Assembly (NCBI GenBank): GCA_942491185.1
Contig: CALOAB010000011.1
Location: forward strand, 163,710 to 227,709
Length of the DNA: 64,000 nucleotides
Reading direction: 5' to 3'
Origin: SLRI01 sp942491185
GTDB lineage: Bacteria; Pseudomonadota; Alphaproteobacteria; Geminicoccales; Geminicoccaceae
This document shows positions 25,729 to 38,696 of the stretch, piece after piece. The position numbers and the translations under genes are program-made. Position 1 is the first letter of the stretch; every line of letters starts with the position of its first letter. The notes below the pieces were generated by a model. The model was not told the origin of the DNA. It was given only the letters and a program-made list of their open reading frames with translations, and made no database searches.

Positions 25729-26673
25729 ATGCGCAACGAGGTCGTCACGGTTTTCGGCGGCACCGGCTTTATCGGCCGGCAGCTCGTCCAGCGCCTCGCA
25801 CTGCGCGGTGCTACGCTGCGTGTCGTCACCCGCGATCCCGATCGCGCGGGCTTCCTCAGGCCGATGGGTGAGGTCGGGCAAATCGCCATCCTGCCCTACG
25901 ACGAGGACGAGGCGATGCTGCACAAGCTCGTCGATGGCGCCGACGGCGTGGTCAACCTGCTCGGCATCCTGTTCGAGCGTCGGCCCGATCAGTTCATGCA
26001 CGTCCATCGCGACATGGCGGAGCGGATCGCCAAGGCTGCGGCTTCAACCGGCGTGCGCCGCTTCGTGCACATGTCGGCCATCGGCGCCGATAAAGATGGC
26101 GAAGCGCTCTACGCCCAGAGCAAGGGTGAAGGGGAAGAGCGAGTCCGCGCGGCCTTTCCATCCGCCAGCATCGTCCGGCCGTCGATCGTCTTCGGGCCGG
26201 GTGACGGCTTCTTCAGCCTGTTCGCGCAGATGAGCGTGCTGTCGCCTTTCCTGCCCCTGATCGACGGCGGCAAGACGAAGTTTCAGCCGGTCTATGTCGG
26301 CGATGTCGTCGAGGCGATGGCGCGTTGCCTCGAGAGCGACGCGCATCAAGGCCAGACCTTCGAGCTCGGCGGGCCGCGCGTGGCCAGCTTCGAGGAGCTG
26401 CTCCGCTACATCCTGAAGACCGTGAACCGGCGTCGCTTGCTGCTGCCACTGCCGATGTCCGTGGCCGAGCTCCAGGCGCGCTTCTTCGAGAAGCTGCCCA
26501 ATCCGCCGCTGACCCGCGATCAGTTGAAGATGCTGGCAAAGGACAATGTGGTCAGTGGCGATGCGCTAACGCTGCAGAGCCTGGGGATCGAGCCGACGCC
26601 CTTCGAGGTTGTCGTGCCCGGCTACCTCCGCCCGTTCGGGAGGCCGCTGCGCACCGCGCAACCGCTTGCTTGA
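25729..26673 (+). CDS. NDUFA9-like atypical SDR (complex I-associated family)
   Basis: 314 residues from ATG 25729 behind GGAAAGGA; the longer frame to 25543 has poor initiation signals. The N-terminus VTVFGGTGFIGRQLV is an NAD(P)-binding Rossmann motif. The rest matches the NDUFA9-like atypical short-chain dehydrogenases: VNLLGILFERRPDQF, FVHMSAIGAD, YAQSKGEGE (a degenerate YxxxK) and RPSIVFGPGDGFF, then LPLIDGGKTKFQPVYVGDV. In mitochondria NDUFA9 is a complex I accessory subunit; alphaproteobacterial homologues are soluble or membrane-attached and may act on quinone or sugar-nucleotide substrates. No neighbouring gene fixes the role. Confidence 0.85.
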   Translation: MRNEVVTVFGGTGFIGRQLVQRLALRGATLRVVTRDPDRAGFLRPMGEVGQIAILPYDEDEAMLHKLVDGADGVVNLLGILFERRPDQFMHVHRDMAERIAKAAASTGVRRFVHMSAIGADKDGEALYAQSKGEGEERVRAAFPSASIVRPSIVFGPGDGFFSLFAQMSVLSPFLPLIDGGKTKFQPVYVGDVVEAMARCLESDAHQGQTFELGGPRVASFEELLRYILKTVNRRRLLLPLPMSVAELQARFFEKLPNPPLTRDQLKMLAKDNVVSGDALTLQSLGIEPTPFEVVVPGYLRPFGRPLRTAQPLA

Positions 26674-26950
26674 GCTGGTCGTCTCGATTCGAGACCAACG
26701 GTTTCGCTGCTTGGCGAAAAGAGCGTCTTTTCCGCGTATGAGCGCTCAGCTGCGAAAATAACGGTCACGCGTCGGGACTTCATTCTCGGCCAAACGCTAG
26801 ACGGCTCAGTGTTTCAGCGGTAGCTTGACCATTCCGCACTTGAGCTTTGGGATCGTGACGCCGCCCGCCGCAGTCGGGCGGCGCTGTTAGTGTCTCTCGA
26901 TGCTAGCAGCCCGGCTCTCGGGCGACCAGCGTGCCGCAGGAGATTGGGCC
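26674..26950. other. Leader region upstream of glutamate synthase genes
   Basis: About 275 bases without a supported gene. It contains the short palindrome AAAAGAGCGTCTTTT near 26717 and a TTGACC at 26825-26830 that lacks a good -10, so no promoter is called. AGGAG (26938-26942) serves the gltD start. Confidence 0.4.
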
Positions 26951-28414
26951 ATGCCGGCCAAGATGATGCAGTTCACCGATGTGCCGAAGGCGATGCCCGC
27001 GAAGCGTCCGGCGCCGGACCGGGCAGCCGATTTCGACGAGATCTACGGCGACTACCCGGCCGACAAGGCAGCCGAGCAGGCATCGCGCTGCGAGCAGTGC
27101 GGCATCCCCTTCTGTCAGGTGCACTGCCCGCTGCACAACAACATCCCCGATTGGCTGAAGCTCACGGCTGAAGGTCGGATGGAGGAGGCGTTCGAGGTCG
27201 CGTCCGCCACCAACAACATGCCGGAGATCTGCGGCCGCATCTGTCCGCAGGATCGGCTGTGTGAGGGCAACTGCGTCATCGAGCAGGCCGGGCATGGCAC
27301 GGTCACGATCGGCTCGGTGGAGCGGCATATCGTCGACACCGCGTTCGACATGGGCTGGGTCAAGCCGATCACACCCCTGCACGAGCGGGCCGAGAGCATC
27401 GGCATCATCGGTGCCGGCCCGGCCGGCATGGCTGCCGCCGAGGAGCTGCGCAAGAAAGGCTACCAGGTTCACGTCTACGATCGCTACGACCGCATCGGCG
27501 GCTTGCTGATCTACGGCATCCCCGGCTTCAAGCTCGAGAAGCCCATCGTGCTGCGGCGCGCCGAGCTGCTGCAGGCGGGTGGCATCCATTTTCACATGAA
27601 CTGCGCGATCGGTGGCGCTGAGGGGCCATCCTTCAGCGAGCTGCGCGAGCGCCACGCTGCCGTTCTGGTGGCGACCGGCGTCTACAAGGCACGGGCGCTG
27701 CAGGCACCAGGCGTCGGCATGCCCGGGATCGTGGCGGCACTCGACTATCTCACGGCCAGCAACCGCAAGGGGCTCGGTGACGAGGTGCCGGACTTCGACA
27801 GCGGTGCTCTCAATGCGCAGGGCCGCGATGTCGTGGTCGTCGGCGGCGGCGATACGGCGATGGACTGCGTGCGCACGGCGGTCCGGCAGGGTGCCACCTC
27901 CGTGAGCTGTCTCTACCGTCGCGATCGCGACAACATGCCGGGCTCGATGCGTGAGGTCGCCAATGCCGAGGAGGAGGGCGTCGACTTCGTCTGGCTCTCC
28001 GCGCCCGAGGCTTTTCTCGGTGGCGACACCGTCGAGTCGGTGCGTGTCCAGCGGATGCGCCTGGGTGCTCCTGATGCCACCGGGCGTCGCGCCCCCGAGC
28101 CGGTCCCCGGCTCCAGCACGGATCGACCGGGCGATCTGGTCATCGCCGCACTCGGCTTCGATCCCGAGGACCTGGTGACCCTCTTCGACGAGCCGACCCT
28201 GCCGGTCAGCCGTTGGGGCACGCTGAAGATCGACTGGGACAACATGATGACCGAGCTGCCGGGCGTGTTCGCCGCCGGTGACATCGTGCGCGGTGCCTCG
28301 CTCGTCGTCTGGGGCGTTCGCGATGGCCGCGATGCCGCCACCGGAATCCATGATTTCATCCAGAGCGGTGCGGCCAAGGCCGACGCCTCCGCCCCGCTCA
28401 AGCTCGCTTCTTGA
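26951..28414 (+). CDS. gltD: Glutamate synthase [NADPH] small (beta) subunit
   Basis: 487 residues from ATG 26951, eight bases after AGGAG. The N-terminal Fe-S region has CEQCGIPFCQVHCPLHNNIP and CGRICPQDRLCEGNC, coordinating two [4Fe-4S] clusters. GIIGAGPAGMAAAEEL binds FAD and VVVGGGDTAMDC binds NADPH. The subunit passes electrons from NADPH to the large subunit for reductive conversion of 2-oxoglutarate and glutamine into two glutamates. The small subunit gene precedes the large one and ends 11 bases before the gltB start, so the pair is an operon. glnE, which controls glutamine synthetase, lies about 14 kb further on. Confidence 0.96.
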   Translation: MPAKMMQFTDVPKAMPAKRPAPDRAADFDEIYGDYPADKAAEQASRCEQCGIPFCQVHCPLHNNIPDWLKLTAEGRMEEAFEVASATNNMPEICGRICPQDRLCEGNCVIEQAGHGTVTIGSVERHIVDTAFDMGWVKPITPLHERAESIGIIGAGPAGMAAAEELRKKGYQVHVYDRYDRIGGLLIYGIPGFKLEKPIVLRRAELLQAGGIHFHMNCAIGGAEGPSFSELRERHAAVLVATGVYKARALQAPGVGMPGIVAALDYLTASNRKGLGDEVPDFDSGALNAQGRDVVVVGGGDTAMDCVRTAVRQGATSVSCLYRRDRDNMPGSMREVANAEEEGVDFVWLSAPEAFLGGDTVESVRVQRMRLGAPDATGRRAPEPVPGSSTDRPGDLVIAALGFDPEDLVTLFDEPTLPVSRWGTLKIDWDNMMTELPGVFAAGDIVRGASLVVWGVRDGRDAATGIHDFIQSGAAKADASAPLKLAS

Positions 28415-28425
28415 GGATCACTGCG

Positions 28426-32955
<4,530 letters not shown>

Positions 32956-32970
32956 CCAGCCGAGCGGCGG

Positions 32971-33663
32971 CTAACGCCCTTCTGACGTAGCCAGGTCGAG
33001 CGCGATCTGCGCGCCGCGCTGTTCGCTGTGCTCGCGCCAGTCGAACCAGTCGACGACCGGCCGGCCGCCGCCTGCACCGTCCCAGACGAACCAGGCGAAG
33101 CAGGTATTGCTCGGCGCCCTCGGGCCCTCCCAGCCATGGCGATGCATCATCGGCAGGCGGCGCGACGAGATCCAGATGCGCGCCGGCGGATGGCGACGGA
33201 AGAAGGGCAGGCGGGCCGTGCTCTCGAGGAAGTTGGTGCGCAGCAGCAGTGCCAGATACGGCACCTCGCTCAGCGCCTTCTGCGCGAAATCGACGGCCAG
33301 CCGGTAGGGCGGATTGGTGACCACGCCTTCGATACCGGGGCGAGGCGCCGCCTGGAGATAGTCGATGCCGCTGGCACAGGCCTCGAGCCCGTAATCCATG
33401 AGGTCCGTGGCGGTCACCTGGTAGCCGGCTTCCAGCAGCGGCTTGACGATGGCGCCATCGCCGGCGGCGGGCTCCCAAATGCACTTCGGCAGATGCGCGG
33501 CCTCGATCGCCAGCAGGCTCCAGACCGCCTCCGGCGGGCTGAAATAGGCGTCGACGCCGCGGGCTTCGTGAGCGTGGCTGCTTTGAATGCGCAAGGCCTG
33601 TCGGATCCTCGGGTTCGCGAACCCTTCATTCGCAACCGTGCCGGGGTCGGTCAAGTGCGGCAT
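32971..33663 (-). CDS. SAM-dependent DNA methyltransferase-like protein
   Basis: 230 residues. IWEPAAGDGAIVKPLLEAG is the SAM-binding motif I and VVTNPPYRLA is the (N/D)PPY catalytic motif of amino-methyltransferases acting on adenine or on protein glutamine. YFSPPEAVWSLLAIE before motif I is the substrate-entry segment of N-6 adenine methylases, and the C-terminal half (WEGPRAPSNTCFAWFVWD) is like that of phage and orphan DNA methylases. No restriction gene is nearby, so it is an orphan; a prophage or domesticated origin is possible. It lies at the end of gltB on the opposite strand with only 15 bases between their stops. Confidence 0.78.
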   Translation of the reverse strand: MPHLTDPGTVANEGFANPRIRQALRIQSSHAHEARGVDAYFSPPEAVWSLLAIEAAHLPKCIWEPAAGDGAIVKPLLEAGYQVTATDLMDYGLEACASGIDYLQAAPRPGIEGVVTNPPYRLAVDFAQKALSEVPYLALLLRTNFLESTARLPFFRRHPPARIWISSRRLPMMHRHGWEGPRAPSNTCFAWFVWDGAGGGRPVVDWFDWREHSEQRGAQIALDLATSEGR

Positions 33664-33724
33664 GACCCCAGCCCTCGACGCGCTTCGTCAGCGCATCGCC
33701 TGGTCTCTGGGTGTCGGCGGCGGG

Positions 33725-33752
33725 ATCGGGGCCGACCGCGGCCGGCCCCGAT
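33725..33752 (-). terminator. GC-rich hairpin after the solute-binding protein gene
   Basis: ATCGGGGCCG (33725-33734) pairs with CGGCCCCGAT (33743-33752), a perfect 10-bp stem with an 8-base loop, nine bases past the stop of the solute-binding protein gene. There is no T-run after it in the direction of transcription, so it may be a 3'-end stabiliser or factor-dependent site and not a classic terminator. Confidence 0.5.
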
Positions 33753-33761
33753 TGCTCGCGA

Positions 33762-35285
33762 TCAGCCGCGGAACGGTGCGGCGAGGGCGTCCGCCTGCTC
33801 GGCGATGAGCGCCATCGCCTCCTCGGGTGAGCCGGTCTGGCCGACCAGCAGCTTGCCCAGCTCGACCGGGATCACGTTGTTGGCGATCTCGGCCCAGGAC
33901 GGCAGGTCGGAGGGCTCGGAGCCCATCCGGTTGTTGATCGTCCACTCGATCGCCGGGAAGTGGCGGGTGGTGCCGGCACCTGGTTTTGCCGCCTCCAGCA
34001 CGCGCGGATCGCTGAACGAGGAGAGCCGCACCGGCGAGGCGCCGCCACCCACGGTGGACGAGCGGGCGACGACGTCCTTGGATGTCACCCACTGCATGAA
34101 CAGCCAGGCAGCGTCCGGGTTCTGCGAGTAGCGCGACAGTGCGATCGACGAGCCGCCCTGGTGGCCGATATGCGGGATCTCGTTGAAGCCGCAATCCTCG
34201 GGCGAGCGCAGGGCGGTCTCCTCGGGCGGGATGGCGGCTTCCATGAGCCCGGCGACCTGGCTGTCGCCGCCGTCGAGACCCGGGAAGAACTCGCCCCAGG
34301 AGATGACGTGGCCGGCCAGGCCTTGCGCCACCGACTGCCATTCGCCGTCCCAGGTCCAGGTCTTGGCATCCTCGGGCATGTACTTCACCAGCTCGAGCAT
34401 GAAGTCCATGCCCTTCATGCCGGCCTCGTCGCCGCCCGAGAACATCCGGTTGGCGTCGAAAACCGAGCCGCCATTGGCCCAGAGCCAGGCGGTCCAGTCG
34501 CAGTTCAGGCTGTAGTGGCCCGAGCGCAGCTGACCGGTCGTGCCATAGATGCCGTTGCCGCTCTCGGCCTCGTGCAGGGTCTTGGTGACCTCCATGAACT
34601 CGTTGAGCGTCTGCGGCACCGCAATGCCATGCTTGTCGTAGAGATCCTTGCGGTACATCAGAATGAAGATCGGGATGTCGAAGGGCACCCCCATCTGCTC
34701 GCCATTGGCGATGGTGATGGCCTTGACCAGCTCGGGCGAGAAATCGTCCCAGTCGTAGCCGGGCATCGCCAGCTCGGCATTGCTGTCATAGTACTCGCGC
34801 GGGTTGTAGACGTCGGGCGAGAACAGCGCCGACCAGGCCTGGTCGAGGTAGTAGAGGTCATACGTGCCGAGCTGGCCCTGGGCGTCGAGGGTCGCCTTGG
34901 CGAGCACCTGCTCCAAGGGCACGATCTCGATCTCGACATTGATGCCGGTCAGCTCCTCGAACTCGCCCTTGAGCTCGGACGCGACCACGGTCGGCGGCGT
35001 CGCTTCCGAGGTGTAGCGGACCGTGGTGCCGGCAAACGGCTTGCCGACATCGCGCAGCCAAGCCGCCACATCGTCCGGTGTCTGCGCCATCGCCATGGGC
35101 GTGCCGAGGTTGGTGAGCCCATTGAACGGCCGGGCACCGCCGAGGAATGTCGTGGCAAAGCCGGAGAGGCCGACACCGGCCATCGCCAGGCGGCTGACGA
35201 AGGCGCGGCGGCCGATGCGGCGCTGGCTGAACGCCTGGGCCGTATCGGCGATGAACGTCTTTCTGTCGTAGCTCTTGAAGCTCAT
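33762..35285 (-). CDS. ABC sugar transporter substrate-binding protein
   Basis: 507 residues of the extracellular solute-binding family 1. The N-terminus carries a twin-arginine-like export signal (RRIGRRAFVSRLAMAGVGLS, then a hydrophobic stretch and a possible cleavage after AMAQ near residue 67). The mature part has the two-lobe pattern with YDLYYLDQAWSALFSP, GVPFDIPIFILMYRKDLY and SSIALSRYSQNPDAAWLFMQWV. It should deliver a carbohydrate or polyol to the two permeases encoded just upstream on the same strand; their order is MalF-like, MalG-like, then this gene. The substrate cannot be read from sequence. Unusually, the signal is preceded by about 20 polar residues. Confidence 0.88.
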   Translation of the reverse strand: MSFKSYDRKTFIADTAQAFSQRRIGRRAFVSRLAMAGVGLSGFATTFLGGARPFNGLTNLGTPMAMAQTPDDVAAWLRDVGKPFAGTTVRYTSEATPPTVVASELKGEFEELTGINVEIEIVPLEQVLAKATLDAQGQLGTYDLYYLDQAWSALFSPDVYNPREYYDSNAELAMPGYDWDDFSPELVKAITIANGEQMGVPFDIPIFILMYRKDLYDKHGIAVPQTLNEFMEVTKTLHEAESGNGIYGTTGQLRSGHYSLNCDWTAWLWANGGSVFDANRMFSGGDEAGMKGMDFMLELVKYMPEDAKTWTWDGEWQSVAQGLAGHVISWGEFFPGLDGGDSQVAGLMEAAIPPEETALRSPEDCGFNEIPHIGHQGGSSIALSRYSQNPDAAWLFMQWVTSKDVVARSSTVGGGASPVRLSSFSDPRVLEAAKPGAGTTRHFPAIEWTINNRMGSEPSDLPSWAEIANNVIPVELGKLLVGQTGSPEEAMALIAEQADALAAPFRG

Positions 35286-35339
35286 TGGTAACCTCCCTTG
35301 GTTGTTGAGCTGGTCGTCGAACGTCTGGCCCTTGTCCTC

Positions 35340-36221
35340 TCAGCCCTTCAGCGAGCCGAGCGTGAGGCCGCGGACCAGATGTTTTTGCACGAGCAGGATG
35401 AAGATGAAGCTCGGCACCAGGGCTGCACTGCCCAATGCCGTGATCAGGCCCCACTCGGTGCCGGTCGAGGTGACGAAGGTGGTGATCTTGACCGGGATGG
35501 TGCGGATGCTGGTGGTCAAGAGGAGCGAGATCAGGAACTCGGTCCAGGAGAAGATGAAGCAGAGCACGGCCGTGGCCGCCAGCCCGCCCTTGACCAGCGG
35601 CAGCACCACCATGTGGAAGACCTGAAAGCGCGAAGCACCGTCGAGCAGCGCCGATTCGTCGAGCTCGACCGGGACGTCGTCGAAGAAGCTCTTCAACAGC
35701 AAGACCGCGAGCGGCAGGTTGATCAGCGTGTGCGCCAGGATCAGGCCCAGATGCGAGTCGCGCAGCCCGAGATCGCGGAAGATGAAGAAGAGCGGGATGG
35801 CCACGGCAATCGGCGGCAGCATGCGCTGCGCCAAAACGAAGAAGATGACGTGCTCCTTGGCGCGGAAAGCGAAGCGCGAGAGCCCGTAAGCCGCGAGCGA
35901 GGCCAGCGTGATCGCCAGCGCCGTCGAGCCCAAGGCGACGATCAGGCTGTCGATGATCGAGGGCAGCGAATAATACGAGCTGGCGCCGCCGGTCTGCCCG
36001 CCGACGCCGCCTTCGAGCGTGATCCGGGATTCGCCACCAATGGTAATGGCGTAGTTGTCCGTGGTCGGCACGAAATCGGCATAGACCGGTGGCTGGGCGA
36101 AGATCGCCGTGTAGGGCTTGATCGATGCCAGCACCCACCAGAACAGCGGGAACAGGAACGCCAGCACGAGGAGCCAGGCGGCGATGTCGCGGATGAGGCG
36201 TGAGCGCAGGCTGCCGGCCAT
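35340..36221 (-). CDS. ABC sugar transporter permease (MalG-like)
   Basis: 293 residues from ATG 36221, sharing a base with the stop of the MalF-like gene (TGATG). An N-terminal membrane segment (AAWLLVLAFLFPLFWWVLAS) is followed by a periplasmic loop and five further helices. The cytoplasmic EAA loop appears as ELDESALLDGASRFQVFHMVVLPL, the contact for the ATPase. The family is the carbohydrate uptake CUT1 type. The long alternative N-terminus to 36491 is the MalF-like gene in another frame and is rejected. The gene precedes the binding protein gene by 54 bases. Confidence 0.9.
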   Translation of the reverse strand: MAGSLRSRLIRDIAAWLLVLAFLFPLFWWVLASIKPYTAIFAQPPVYADFVPTTDNYAITIGGESRITLEGGVGGQTGGASSYYSLPSIIDSLIVALGSTALAITLASLAAYGLSRFAFRAKEHVIFFVLAQRMLPPIAVAIPLFFIFRDLGLRDSHLGLILAHTLINLPLAVLLLKSFFDDVPVELDESALLDGASRFQVFHMVVLPLVKGGLAATAVLCFIFSWTEFLISLLLTTSIRTIPVKITTFVTSTGTEWGLITALGSAALVPSFIFILLVQKHLVRGLTLGSLKG

Positions 36222-37132
36222 CAAAAGCGGACCCTGGCAAGGCGGATGAAGGTGAAGCAGACGAGATTGAGGATGATGAGGATGATCAAGCTCAGCGTTG
36301 CTGCGTAATTGAAGTTGGCCACCTGGAAGATGCGCCCCGCGTAGAAGCTCAACGTCTCCGTCGCCGTGCCGGGCCCACCGCCAGTCATGGTGTAGACATA
36401 GTCGTAAATGCGAAAAAGATCGATCGTCCGGATCAACACGGCGACCGCGATCACCCGGGCCAGCAGCGGTATGGTGATGTAGAGGAAGCATTGCAGCTGC
36501 GATGCACCGTCGATGGCGGCGGCCTCATACGGTTCCTTCGGCAAGGCACGCAGCCCGGCCAGAAAGATCAGCACCATGAACGGCGTCCACTGCCAGATGT
36601 CGGCGACCATGACGCCCCAGAGCGCCAGGCTGGGGTCGGCGAGGATCGGCCGTGACGGGTCGAGCAGGCCCAGCAGCTTCAGGTAGTACGAGACGACGCC
36701 GAACTGGCCGTCCTGCATCAAGAGAAACATCAGCCCGGTGACGGCAGGCGGGACGACCAACGGCATCGTCATCAATGCCCTGAGCACCCCGTAGCCGCGT
36801 CGCTCGCAATCGAGCAGGAGAGCGATCGCAACGCCGAGTGCGACCTGGATGATCAGGCAGATCACGGTGTACTGGACGGTGACCCAGAGCGCGTCGACGA
36901 AGCGGACGTCCTGGAACGCGGCGATCCAGTTGGCGAGCCCGGTGAACTCCTCCTGCCGCGTGAAGCGGTTGCGCTGGTGCAGGCTCAGCCAGACCGAGTA
37001 GGCCAAGGGATAGATGCCGAAGGCCAGGATCATGACGAAGGTCGGCGCCAGCCATGGGAAGGGGTGATCGCTGGTCAGCCAGCGTGGCAGCCATGGCAAG
37101 CGGCCACTTCTGCGCCCGGCGGCAGGGCTCAC
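36221..37132 (-). CDS. ABC sugar transporter permease (MalF-like)
   Basis: 303 residues from GTG 37132, preceded by GAGGGACC at good distance; the frame is open up to 37258 but the added part is Arg/Gly-rich and unlike a permease. Six hydrophobic helices are visible, with the EAA loop as EPYEAAAIDGASQLQCFLYITIPLL. It pairs with the MalG-like permease to form the membrane channel of a CUT1 sugar importer. No ATP-binding (MalK/UgpC-type) gene is in the window next to this cluster, so the transporter must borrow an ATPase from elsewhere. It is the first gene of the three-gene unit. Confidence 0.9.
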   Translation of the reverse strand: MSPAAGRRSGRLPWLPRWLTSDHPFPWLAPTFVMILAFGIYPLAYSVWLSLHQRNRFTRQEEFTGLANWIAAFQDVRFVDALWVTVQYTVICLIIQVALGVAIALLLDCERRGYGVLRALMTMPLVVPPAVTGLMFLLMQDGQFGVVSYYLKLLGLLDPSRPILADPSLALWGVMVADIWQWTPFMVLIFLAGLRALPKEPYEAAAIDGASQLQCFLYITIPLLARVIAVAVLIRTIDLFRIYDYVYTMTGGGPGTATETLSFYAGRIFQVANFNYAATLSLIILIILNLVCFTFIRLARVRF

Positions 37133-37380
37133 GCCTGGTCCCTCGGGCCGGCATCGGCAGAACGCCGTGGCTTTGCCTTCGCCGACAAGCCTTCCTCCCC
37201 TGACATTTGTTCTGTTGACACGACAAGATTGCAATAGCTCGCCGAGCCGCCGCGGCAAGTCAAGCCGCGGTCTGTCGCAGAGCCGCCGTCGCCGGCTGGC
37301 GTCTTTCCATTTGCGGGCCCGGCGTCGGGCGGTTAAGCGTCGGGCTCTGGCCGTTGCAACCGATGCCGCCGAGACCCTTC

Positions 37381-38523
37381 ATGACCGAGCCGTCCGCTCT
37401 TTTTGCCGAAGCCGCCGAGGCAGCGGGCACTGGCGTGCTGCCGTCGCAGGCGCTCAGGGCCGCCATCAACGCGCACGAGATCGAGGCGGTGCTGCCGATC
37501 GAGGCATCGCAGGTCCAGCCAGCCAGTCTCGACCTCAGGCTCGGCGCCACCGCCTATCGCGTCGCCTCCAGCTTCCTGCCGGGCAGCAAGCGGACCGTTG
37601 CCGAGCGGCTCGATGAGTTGGCTCTTTATGAGATGCAGCTCGGCGATGGTGCCGTGCTCGAGCGCGGTGCCGTCTATATCGTGCCGCTCGAGGAGCGCGT
37701 CAGGCTCAAATGGCGCAGCTCGGCCACCGCCAACCCGAAAAGCTCGATCGGCAGGCTGGACATCTTCGCCCGCGTGATCACCGACCGCGGCACCCGCTTC
37801 GATCGCATCGATGAGGCCTATGAGGGGCCACTCTATGTCGAGCTGGCACCGCGCAGCTTCAGCATCGAGGTCAGGCGCGGCTCGCGCCTGGTGCAGCTCC
37901 GGCTGCGCCGCGGCTCACCGCCCGTCTCGGCCAAGTTCCATCGCCAGCTCCAGGCGGATTACGGCCTCGTCTCAAGCGATGATCCCCAGGCGCCGGACCG
38001 CGACGGCGTGCCGTTCACGGTCGACGTCATGGGCCAGGGTGACGGCAGCATCATCGGCTATCGGGCCAAGCGGCATGCCGGGCTCGTCGATGTCGACCGC
38101 GTCGCGGCTTACGAGCCGCGCGACTTCTGGGAGCCGGTGCACGCGCGCGAAGGCCAGGGCGTTCTCCTCGAGCCCGAGCATTTCTACATCCTGGCGTCGA
38201 AGGAGACGGTGGTCGTGCCGCCGCATGTCGCAGCCGAGATGGTCGCCTACGACACGACGGTGGGCGAGTTTCGCGTGCACTATGCGGGCTTCTTCGATCC
38301 GGGCTTCGGTTGCGACGAGACCGGCGGTTCCGGCACGCGGGCCGTGCTCGAGGTCCGCTCGCACGAGGTGCCTTTCCTGATCGAGGACGGCCAGATCGTC
38401 GGCAGGCTGACTTATGAGAAGCTGGCCGCACCCCCGGACCGGCTCTACGGGCAGGGTGTCGGGTCGTATCAGAAGCAGGGCCTGCAGCTGGCCAAGCATT
38501 TCAAGCCCTGGCCCGGCCGCTAG
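37381..38523 (+). CDS. dcd: 2'-deoxycytidine 5'-triphosphate deaminase, fused-dimer form
   Basis: 380 residues from ATG 37381. The protein is about twice the length of classical Dcd and contains two copies of the trimeric dUTPase-like beta fold, the form found in alphaproteobacteria (Pfam DCD). Recognisable pieces are ASLDLRLGATAYRVASSFLPG in the first half and ARVITDRGTRFDRIDEAYEGPLYVELAPRSF; the second half has EHFYILASKETVVVPPHVAAEMVAYDTTVGEFRVHYAGFFDPGFG. It converts dCTP to dUTP for thymidylate synthesis. It is divergent from the sugar transporter genes across about 250 bases and is not part of an obvious operon. Confidence 0.85.
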   Translation: MTEPSALFAEAAEAAGTGVLPSQALRAAINAHEIEAVLPIEASQVQPASLDLRLGATAYRVASSFLPGSKRTVAERLDELALYEMQLGDGAVLERGAVYIVPLEERVRLKWRSSATANPKSSIGRLDIFARVITDRGTRFDRIDEAYEGPLYVELAPRSFSIEVRRGSRLVQLRLRRGSPPVSAKFHRQLQADYGLVSSDDPQAPDRDGVPFTVDVMGQGDGSIIGYRAKRHAGLVDVDRVAAYEPRDFWEPVHAREGQGVLLEPEHFYILASKETVVVPPHVAAEMVAYDTTVGEFRVHYAGFFDPGFGCDETGGSGTRAVLEVRSHEVPFLIEDGQIVGRLTYEKLAAPPDRLYGQGVGSYQKQGLQLAKHFKPWPGR

Positions 38524-38696
38524 CAAACGGCGGCTGCCGCGCTTTGCAGGACGGTTGCGCGCCAATCCGTTGATTGTCGATTGCCCGGCATCGAGACTCA
38601 TTCGTGCCATTGTAGCGATGGTCACAGGCTGCACCGCTTCGAGCGGCTATCAGCTCCTCCACGACACGCCAACAAGTGATCAAGGGGGATCTCGTC

